DNA from: Bacteroidales bacterium
GTDB taxonomy: Bacteria; Bacteroidota; Bacteroidia; Bacteroidales; CG2-30-32-10
Length of the DNA: 30,719 bases
NCBI GenBank assembly: GCA_035353855.1
Contig: DAOQAK010000051.1
Span: 1 to 30,719, forward strand
Direction of reading: 5' to 3'
Shown here: positions 17,171 through 23,877 of the stretch, in pieces
Position numbering within the stretch: position 1 is the first letter of the stretch
How the letters are laid out: the number at the start of each line of letters is the position of its first letter
Made by a program: the position numbers and the translations under genes
Notes under the pieces: model-generated
What the model saw: only the letters and a program-made list of their open reading frames with translations
Told to the model about the DNA's origin: nothing
The model's database searches: none

Positions 17171-17183
17171 ATTTTCATTTTAG

Positions 17184-17214
17184 TTTGTAATTTAAAATTA
17201 AAATGTTAAATTTG
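17184..17214 (+). promoter_or_regulatory. Promoter of the module 3 large gene
   Basis: TTTG (17184-17187), a 19-nt spacer and TAAATTTG (17207-17214) form a textbook Bacteroidota promoter. It lies just after the module 2 terminator, so module 3 is transcribed on its own. The transcript would carry a leader of about 130 nt. Confidence 0.75.
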
Positions 17215-17219
17215 TCAAG

Positions 17220-17342
17220 AATAAAATTCAGCCGAATTAATAAAAGCACACCTTCCTCCAAACACAAAACTGTAGTCTGATAAAACAGTATAAAAAACAG
17301 GGCGATGCCGAAAAGCCATACGAGTAGGCAAAATAAAATTCA
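17220..17342 (+). repeat. 11-nt direct repeats flanking an unusual leader segment
   Basis: AATAAAATTCA occurs at 17220-17230 and again at 17332-17342, enclosing 101 nt that are richer in GC than the surroundings. The enclosed part contains ACTGT/ACAGT and begins with GCC and ends near GGC. It lies entirely in the 5' leader of the module 3 large gene. It may be a small insertion or a structured RNA leader; I match it to no known class. Confidence 0.4.
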
Positions 17343-17348
17343 TATACC

Positions 17349-20300
17349 ATGAAAAAAATCTTTATTTTTCTGAGTTTAGTATGCGTTATTGCGACTTATG
17401 GACAAACACCCATTCCAAATGGAGGATTTGAAAATTGGAATAGTACTAATTACGAATATCCTCAATACTATCAATACACATCAAACCCTAATGCATTTGC
17501 AAGCGGTCTTCCTTTTAATGTGGTAAGAACTGCAGATAAGCAAAATGGCGATTCAGCGATTATGATTACTTCCTATGGAAATGACAATGGTCCAGGTTAT
17601 TTTGCAAATATTGACCCAGAAAACAGTGGTGAAGATATTAGTAGTTGGCACGGAGGAATGGTAATAACTGAAACACCTACAGGGATCCAGGGGTATTATA
17701 AATATAATATAGAATCTCCTGATTCAGCTGTAATAATATTTGTTTTTACCCATGCAGGAGAAAATTGCGGAACATATTTTTTTAAATTAGGTGGTAACAA
17801 AACTGAATATACATATTTCAACTTTCCTTTTCCAGAATTTACAATAGCTCCCGATTCGGTAGTATTTGCTGTTGCATCCAGTGATATTTCGAATCAAGAT
17901 TTAGAAATAATATCTGGAACTACTTTGATTTTAGATAATGTATCATTTACCGGAGTAACAAGCCAACCTGAACATATGAATGGTGATTTTGAATCGTGGA
18001 AAACAGGACAAACTCCTTACTTCCTTGATAATTGGTACACCAACAATAACACTGACGGTGTTAGCAGAAGCACAGATAAACATGATGGAAATTATGCTCT
18101 TGAATTGACTACAACCCAAGGAGGCAGTGATGATGACCCTGAAGCCAGACAAGCAGAAGCTACAAATGGATACTGGAATGAGGCATGCCATTGTCAAATG
18201 GGCGGAATTCCTTTTTCAAACCAGATAGATACTTTAGCTTTTTGGTATAAATATGCACCTTCAGGGAGCGACAGTGCTGAAATTTGTTTAAATTTTAAAA
18301 AGAATGGTTCTGATATAGGCGGACAAAATTTGAGACTACATGCTGCTGCTGATTATCAATATATTGAATTCCCTTTTAACTTTAACTGGGGAGGAACCCC
18401 GGATACTGTAATTATAAGGATAACATCCTCTTCTCAGGGAGACGGTACTGGAAAAGGAGGTAATAATATTTCTCTTTCTTGTGTTGGTTCTACATTAACA
18501 ATAGATTCTTTACGTTTTAAATCGGCAACACCGCCACCAACTTCTGTAACTTCATCAGCTGTTACACAAACTTCTGCTACCATTTCATGGAATGCGCCTT
18601 CTCCTGCACCTTCAAATGGATATCAATACGAAATCAGAACCAGTGGTGAAGCAGGAAGCGGAGCAAGTGGTCTTGCTACTAGCGGCACAACTGCTGCCGG
18701 TGATGTGAATGCTGATATCAGTGGCTTAACTAAAGCCACAACGTATTCAGTTTATGTACGCGGAAATTTTGGCGGAGCAGGTTTTAGCTCATGGTCTAAT
18801 GCTTATAATTTTTCAACTTTATGTGATGCTATTACTTCATTCCCATGGACTGAAAACCTAAGCAGCGCTAATCCTCCATCATTACCTTCTTGCTGGTCGC
18901 AAAATAATGCTAATAGCGATTGGCGTCAGTGGCAAACCAATCCTTTTATGGAAAATTATGCTTTTAATATTCATACCAGTGGCTCCGGCGGAAATAACAA
19001 CGATTATTTAATTCTCCCTCAAATAACTCTTACAAACAATCAGGAATTATTATTTAGCGTAGCCACTGAAAACAGCTCCAGTCCTAATAATTTCAGGGTA
19101 GTCCTGTCAGAAAGCGGAAACGCACCATCTGATTTTGACCATGAAATTATGGATACTACTATAGTATCAAGCAATACCATGACCCAAATCACCACACCTA
19201 TTGACCTTTCAGCTTATTCAGGTGATGTATGGATTGCAATTCATATTCCTACTTCTACTCTAGAAGGTCAGGGTTTATTTGTTGATGATTTCATTATTGA
19301 AGACATACCTGCCTGTCCTAAACCTACTGCTGTAACTACTTCAGCCGTTGATTATACAACTGCCACCATTTCATGGACTGCTCCTACACCTGCACCTTCA
19401 AGTGGATATCAATATGAAATCCGTACAAGTGGAAATGCAGGTAGCGGTACACCCGGATTAGTAAAAAGTGGTAATACTGCTGCCGGTGTTGTTTCCAAAG
19501 ATATAACCGACCTTACTGCTTCAACAAATTATTATGTATATGTACGTGCAATTTGTAATGCACCGGATACAAGTGAATGGACAAGTGCCTATAGTTTCAC
19601 AACACTATGTAACAAGATTTCATCTTTTCCATGGACAGAGGATCTGAATTCAATAAATCCTCCCTCATGGCCTCCATGTTGGTCATCCAATAATGCCAAC
19701 AGCGATGGTTACCAGTGGCAAACCAATAACTTTGGCGGACCCGTATTTAATATGTTTACAGGTGGTAACGGTGGAAATAATAACGATTATTTAATTCTTC
19801 CTCAAATTTCACTTACCGGTGGAAATAAACAATTATCTTTCAAGGTCGCATCTGCAAATCCCGGAAGTCCAAATAGTTTCAGGGTAGTTCTTTCTGAAGG
19901 CGGAAACGCACCATCTGATTTCACATATGAAATTATGCCCACAACTGTAGCATCGAATAACTCTTTGACCGAGATTACCCCTATTAATCTCTCTGATCAT
20001 TCAGGACATGATGTTTGGATAGCAATACATGTTCCTAATACAGGCACAGAATGCCAGGGATTATTCGCCGATGATTTTATTATTGAAGATATACCCTCAT
20101 GTTCTAAACCCACAGCATTGACAATATCTGCAGTTTCACAAACTTCAGCTACCATATCATGGACTGCTCCTACTCCTGCACCTGCAAATGGATACCAATA
20201 TGAAATTCGTGCATATGGAGAAGCAGGAAGCGGTATAAATGGCTTAACTGTTTTAGGAACTACTGCAGCTGGCGATGTAGACGACAATTTTATCGGACTA

Positions 20301-22442
20301 AGTGCATCATCTAATTATAATGCTTATGTCCGTGCGATCTGTGGTTCAGAAGATACAAGTGCATGGACGAACGCCAATAATTTCTCTACACCTTGTGATA
20401 TTACAATAGCTCCATTTACTGAATCATTTGAATCAGGCAATGTACCTCCTTCATGCTGGAGTGCAACATATCCGGGAGTATTTTGGAGTAATACGGGTTA
20501 CAGTAGTTATGGTTCAGGTAATGTTTCAGCTTTAGCCAGATTTTATACCTTCTCTAACACAAATCCTTTCGATTTAATTTCAAATACTTTCGATATTAGC
20601 GGAATGTCAACACCAACTTTAACATTCGATTATGCTTATGCTACACGTTCAGGACAAACTGATCAACTTGATGTATATTATTCAACTAATGGAGGAGTAA
20701 ACTTTATACCATTATTAAATATGCCCGGTGGCACAGCCGGTATTTTAAATACTGCCGGAACAATAGTTTCTGAATTTTTCCCATCATCAAGTCAATGGAA
20801 AACTCAGGTAATTAGTTTACCAGCTGGAACAAATAAATTAAAATTCACAGCTACCAGCGCTAATGGCAACAACCTTTTTATAGATAATATTAAAGTCAGC
20901 GACCTTATTATATGGACAGGTGAAACATCAACTGCCTGGTCAAATATAAACAATTGGAATCCTAAAGCAATTCCCACTTCTACAAATGATGTGATAATTC
21001 CTTCTGGCACTGCAAATGAACCTTATGTTGATATTTCTACACCGGCAGCTTGTAAAAATTTAACTATAAACCCGGGTTCAACATTAACTATAGATGCAGG
21101 AAAATATTTAACAGCAAGTGGTACAACAACCAATAATGGAACATTTACTATTAAATCCACAAGTTTAGCAAGTACAGGCTCTTTCATCGACAATGGCATT
21201 GCTGGCATTGGAAATTATAATGTTGAAAAATATTTAGAAGAAACCAATTATTATTATGTCGGCATACCAATATCCGGTATCAGAAGCACTGTATTTGACA
21301 TTTTAGGTGGTAACAAACTTTGGTCACATAGTGAAACAACAGGTTTATATTCATCAGTTCTGGATAATGTTACACTGAATGTAAAACAGGGTTATGTTAC
21401 AAAATTATTAATACCCAAAACAGTTAGTTTTTCCGGAACTTCTATAAATACAGGGACTCAAACCAATAATCTTACGTTAACTTCTCCTGCAAGTGCGTTT
21501 GAAGGTTACAACCTTATTTGTAATCCTTATCCTTCTGCAGTTGATATTGAATCAGCAACAACTGATGCTTCTAATTTAGAGACTACAATATGGTATAGAA
21601 GTGGAGGTAATTTCTACACTTATAACTGGACCGGACATTCCGGAACAGGCTCAAGGTATGTTCCGGCAATGCAGGCATTCTGGACAAAAGTTGCTGCAGG
21701 GAATTCTAATGGAACTTTGATTTTTGAAAATGCTGACAGATTACACAATTCCCAGGCATTCTATAAAGCAACTTCACAACCAAATGTTCTAAGAATGCAG
21801 GTTTCAAATGGAACCTTGAATGATGAAGTTCTTTTAGGTTTCTATCAAAATGCTTCTGATAATTTCGAAAATTACGATTCTCGAAAAATGTTTGGCGATG
21901 ATGAATATCCACAATTATATTCATTAACTTCAGATAATATTAAAGTTGCTATCAACGGTTATCCTGAACTTTCAGCAAATAATGAAAAAGTAGTTCCTTT
22001 AGGATTTAAAACATCTACAAGCGGTTCATTTACCATCAATGCTATTAACCTTGGTGAATTCGATGTTTCTATTCCTGTTTACCTTGAAGATGCACAACAA
22101 AGTATTATTCAGGATTTGCGTCAAACTAACACATACGCTTTTACTTCACCTGTAATTGATGATGCTAACCGTTTTAAATTACATTTTGGTAATACCATTA
22201 CATCCGTTCCTGCAAATTCTGAAAGTGCTATTTCTGTATATGCAACAAACAAAACAATATATATCAACACGCCTAAAAACGCTAATGTAAAAGTATATGA
22301 TGTTTTAGGAAACCTTATTTTGAATCAACAAGCTGTTCAGGGTTTAAATAAATTTCAGCTTAATGTTGAAACCGGCATATATATAACAAAGGTTCAAACA
22401 GAAGGACAAATTATAACGCAGAAAGTTATGTTAAACAAGTAA
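17349..22442 (+). CDS. Giant T9SS-secreted adhesin-like protein with FN3 and cleaved-adhesin-like repeats (module 3)
   Basis: A 1697-residue protein. Order: signal peptide (ending ATYGQ); two carbohydrate-binding-like beta domains, each opening with a G-x-FE-x-W type motif (PNGGFENW near residue 24, MNGDFESW near 210); then three pairs of fibronectin type III domain (about 395-489, 657-752, 919-1014) and cleaved-adhesin-like galactose-binding-fold domain (about 491-655, 753-916, 1016-1186; SFPWTE ... W ... LFVDDFIIED). The shared C-terminal module (from residue 1189, WTGETSTAWSNINNW) follows, ending in a T9SS type A sorting domain (KVYDVLGNLILNQ ... ITQKVMLNK). It is most like gingipain-type adhesin arrays, suggesting surface binding of carbohydrate or protein. 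It has its own promoter and is followed after 23 nt by a peptide gene. Confidence 0.9.
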   Translation: MKKIFIFLSLVCVIATYGQTPIPNGGFENWNSTNYEYPQYYQYTSNPNAFASGLPFNVVRTADKQNGDSAIMITSYGNDNGPGYFANIDPENSGEDISSWHGGMVITETPTGIQGYYKYNIESPDSAVIIFVFTHAGENCGTYFFKLGGNKTEYTYFNFPFPEFTIAPDSVVFAVASSDISNQDLEIISGTTLILDNVSFTGVTSQPEHMNGDFESWKTGQTPYFLDNWYTNNNTDGVSRSTDKHDGNYALELTTTQGGSDDDPEARQAEATNGYWNEACHCQMGGIPFSNQIDTLAFWYKYAPSGSDSAEICLNFKKNGSDIGGQNLRLHAAADYQYIEFPFNFNWGGTPDTVIIRITSSSQGDGTGKGGNNISLSCVGSTLTIDSLRFKSATPPPTSVTSSAVTQTSATISWNAPSPAPSNGYQYEIRTSGEAGSGASGLATSGTTAAGDVNADISGLTKATTYSVYVRGNFGGAGFSSWSNAYNFSTLCDAITSFPWTENLSSANPPSLPSCWSQNNANSDWRQWQTNPFMENYAFNIHTSGSGGNNNDYLILPQITLTNNQELLFSVATENSSSPNNFRVVLSESGNAPSDFDHEIMDTTIVSSNTMTQITTPIDLSAYSGDVWIAIHIPTSTLEGQGLFVDDFIIEDIPACPKPTAVTTSAVDYTTATISWTAPTPAPSSGYQYEIRTSGNAGSGTPGLVKSGNTAAGVVSKDITDLTASTNYYVYVRAICNAPDTSEWTSAYSFTTLCNKISSFPWTEDLNSINPPSWPPCWSSNNANSDGYQWQTNNFGGPVFNMFTGGNGGNNNDYLILPQISLTGGNKQLSFKVASANPGSPNSFRVVLSEGGNAPSDFTYEIMPTTVASNNSLTEITPINLSDHSGHDVWIAIHVPNTGTECQGLFADDFIIEDIPSCSKPTALTISAVSQTSATISWTAPTPAPANGYQYEIRAYGEAGSGINGLTVLGTTAAGDVDDNFIGLSASSNYNAYVRAICGSEDTSAWTNANNFSTPCDITIAPFTESFESGNVPPSCWSATYPGVFWSNTGYSSYGSGNVSALARFYTFSNTNPFDLISNTFDISGMSTPTLTFDYAYATRSGQTDQLDVYYSTNGGVNFIPLLNMPGGTAGILNTAGTIVSEFFPSSSQWKTQVISLPAGTNKLKFTATSANGNNLFIDNIKVSDLIIWTGETSTAWSNINNWNPKAIPTSTNDVIIPSGTANEPYVDISTPAACKNLTINPGSTLTIDAGKYLTASGTTTNNGTFTIKSTSLASTGSFIDNGIAGIGNYNVEKYLEETNYYYVGIPISGIRSTVFDILGGNKLWSHSETTGLYSSVLDNVTLNVKQGYVTKLLIPKTVSFSGTSINTGTQTNNLTLTSPASAFEGYNLICNPYPSAVDIESATTDASNLETTIWYRSGGNFYTYNWTGHSGTGSRYVPAMQAFWTKVAAGNSNGTLIFENADRLHNSQAFYKATSQPNVLRMQVSNGTLNDEVLLGFYQNASDNFENYDSRKMFGDDEYPQLYSLTSDNIKVAINGYPELSANNEKVVPLGFKTSTSGSFTINAINLGEFDVSIPVYLEDAQQSIIQDLRQTNTYAFTSPVIDDANRFKLHFGNTITSVPANSESAISVYATNKTIYINTPKNANVKVYDVLGNLILNQQAVQGLNKFQLNVETGIYITKVQTEGQIITQKVMLNK
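18533..20400 (+). repeat. Tandem FN3 plus adhesin repeat units inside the module 3 gene
   Basis: Units of about 262 codons repeat imperfectly. Start points are near 18533, 19320 and 20106; the third has a diverged adhesin half. Protein segments such as SATISWTAP-x-PAP-x-x-GYQYEIR recur in all three, and NNNDYLILPQI plus GNAPSDF recur in the first two. Copy number is likely to change by recombination. Confidence 0.8.
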
Positions 22443-22465
22443 TATTAATTCTTAAAACTACAGAT

Positions 22466-22648
22466 ATGAAAACAATATATAAAAAACAAAAAAGGAATTA
22501 CTCTAAACCAAATATTGAACAAATAAAAATTGATAATGAAATTTCTATTTTTATGACAACCAGTAGTGATACACCTCCGGGAGATCCCAGCAGTGCATTA
22601 CAACCGGATAAGTTAGATAATAACCCTTTTAAAATTTCGAAAGCATAA
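22466..22648 (+). CDS. Candidate RiPP precursor peptide (module 3)
   Basis: A 60-residue peptide, paralogue of the one at 16930 with three residues fewer in the basic N-terminus (MKTIYKKQKR). It has the same Y-x-KP-x-x-E-Q-I-K-I-D-N-E-I-S block and the tail SDTPPGDPSSALQPDKLDNN then PFKISKA. Most differences from the sister peptide are conservative (V/I, T/S, Y/F, F/L), which argues for selection on the peptide. There is no signal sequence. It sits 23 nt downstream of the giant surface protein gene and is separated from the PqqD-like gene by a strong terminator. A role as substrate of the downstream PqqD/kinase/ABC proteins is the most economical reading but is inferred from position. Confidence 0.82.
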   Translation: MKTIYKKQKRNYSKPNIEQIKIDNEISIFMTTSSDTPPGDPSSALQPDKLDNNPFKISKA

Positions 22649-22669
22649 ATACTAAATCATTTTTTTTGA

Positions 22670-22698
22670 AGTCCCCAATGTTTGGGGACTTTTTTTTA
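22670..22698 (+). terminator. Terminator or attenuator between peptide gene and maturation genes
   Basis: AGTCCCCA (22670-22677) pairs with TGGGGACT (22683-22690), followed by eight T. Only 20 nt remain from the T run to the next ATG (22718), and no good promoter is seen there. Downstream genes may therefore be expressed by readthrough, which would give much precursor and little enzyme. Confidence 0.9.
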
Positions 22699-22717
22699 TA
22701 TTTACAAAAAAATAATT

Positions 22718-22987
22718 ATGGATTTGAATGAATTATTTAAAAGAAAAAGTTTATTTGCTACAAGGAATGTAGGCAACGAAAAAGTTCTTGTACCTGTAAA
22801 AAATAATATTGCCAACATGACCGAAATATACACACTTAATGAAGTTGGATGTTTTATCTGGGATAATATTGACGGGATAAAAAATGAAGATGATATTATT
22901 AATGAAATCACCAATGAATTCGATATTGACAGGGAAACTGCAAAAAAAGACCTGAATGATTTTCTCGAAAAATTCAATAATATTTAA
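22718..22987 (+). CDS. PqqD-like protein (RiPP recognition element)
   Basis: An 89-residue protein of PqqD type and length. N-terminal beta strands (NELFKRKSLFATRNVGNEKV, VPVKNNIANMTEIYTLNEV) lead to the typical helix GCFIWDNIDGIKNEDDIINE and a final helix pair (ITNEFDIDRETAKKDLNDFL, EKFNNI). PqqD-like domains are winged-helix folds that bind leader peptides and present them to modifying enzymes. The ATG at 22718 is preferred over an upstream in-frame TTG because that lies inside the terminator. The HprK-like gene follows after 20 nt, and the ABC gene overlaps that one, so the three form an operon. Presence of PqqD beside small leader-like peptides is the strongest argument for a RiPP pathway here. 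Confidence 0.87.
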   Translation: MDLNELFKRKSLFATRNVGNEKVLVPVKNNIANMTEIYTLNEVGCFIWDNIDGIKNEDDIINEITNEFDIDRETAKKDLNDFLEKFNNI

Positions 22988-23007
22988 AATCAATTATTCA
23001 TTTTATT

Positions 23008-23877
23008 TTGAATTCACAATACTTATCAATTGCAAGGTTTATTATTAAAGTTACTTCTGAATGTAACGCTGAGATTATTTTTGAAGAAGGCTATAAATAT
23101 TTTACAACTACCGAAAATACAGCGAACCCAGATATTACAATCAAAGCATTCGATTCCATTCCCAAAAATTTATCAGAAAAAATTTTTTTATTATTTGAAG
23201 TAAAAAACAATAATCAGAATTTCTTTTCCATTTACAAACATAATGACTCATTAAAACTTTTTATTTACTCACAGGAAAAAATTAACACCTTACAGCAAAT
23301 TGCTATATTGAATAAAGAGCTTAACGAATGGGAAATTTATTGCTTGCCTGATAAAGAAAATAAAATCAATCCCCTGCTCTATCCATTGGGATCATTGATT
23401 TTGTATTATCTTACTGTAAAATTTGATGCCATTATGATTCATTCATCAGGAATTTTTGATGGTAATAAAGGAAGAATTTTTTCAGGGTTTTCAGGTGCAG
23501 GAAAAAGCACTATGGCCGGTTTATGGCAAAATATAGGAAGTACAATTATTAACGATGACCGTTTAATAATTAGGAGATTTGAAAATGAATATATCATGTT
23601 CAACACACCTATGCATTATGCCGATATTTATAGAGAAGCGCCATTACACACTATTTCTTTAATTCATCACTCACCTGAAAACATCATAAAAAAAATAAAC
23701 GGTGCTTTAGCAGTTTCAAGCGTTATGGCTCATTGCATTCAGCATAGCTACAATAACAATTATTTACAACATCATCTCGATTTTCTTTCTGAACTTTGTA
23801 ATACAATTTCGATTTACAGCATTGGGTTCAAACCCGACCATGAAATTATAGAATTAATAAAAGAACATGCGGGCTGA
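23008..23877 (+). CDS. HPr-kinase-like P-loop protein
   Basis: A 289-residue protein related to the C-terminal kinase domain of HprK. Visible motifs: FDAIMIHSSGI, a Walker A loop GFSGAGKST (160-168), and the acidic pair in TIINDDRLII (Asp183-Asp184) that corresponds to the HprK Mg/catalytic region. The N-terminal 120 residues are variable. HprK-like proteins next to PqqD-like and nucleotidyltransferase-like genes occur in lasso-peptide and other RiPP clusters, where some phosphorylate a C-terminal Ser of the precursor (established for paeninodin-type lasso peptides). The peptides here have Ser near their ends (ISKA, YKS). The start is probably the TTG at 23008, since no ATG lies in the N-terminal part. 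Its end overlaps the next gene by 11 nt (translational coupling). Confidence 0.82.
   Translation: MNSQYLSIARFIIKVTSECNAEIIFEEGYKYFTTTENTANPDITIKAFDSIPKNLSEKIFLLFEVKNNNQNFFSIYKHNDSLKLFIYSQEKINTLQQIAILNKELNEWEIYCLPDKENKINPLLYPLGSLILYYLTVKFDAIMIHSSGIFDGNKGRIFSGFSGAGKSTMAGLWQNIGSTIINDDRLIIRRFENEYIMFNTPMHYADIYREAPLHTISLIHHSPENIIKKINGALAVSSVMAHCIQHSYNNNYLQHHLDFLSELCNTISIYSIGFKPDHEIIELIKEHAG

Noticed and set aside
17231..17331. Known riboswitch class (cyclic di-GMP, fluoride, cobalamin and similar) in the adhesin leader
   Set aside because: I compared the visible blocks with the consensus cores I remember and none fits; reported only as an unexplained leader.
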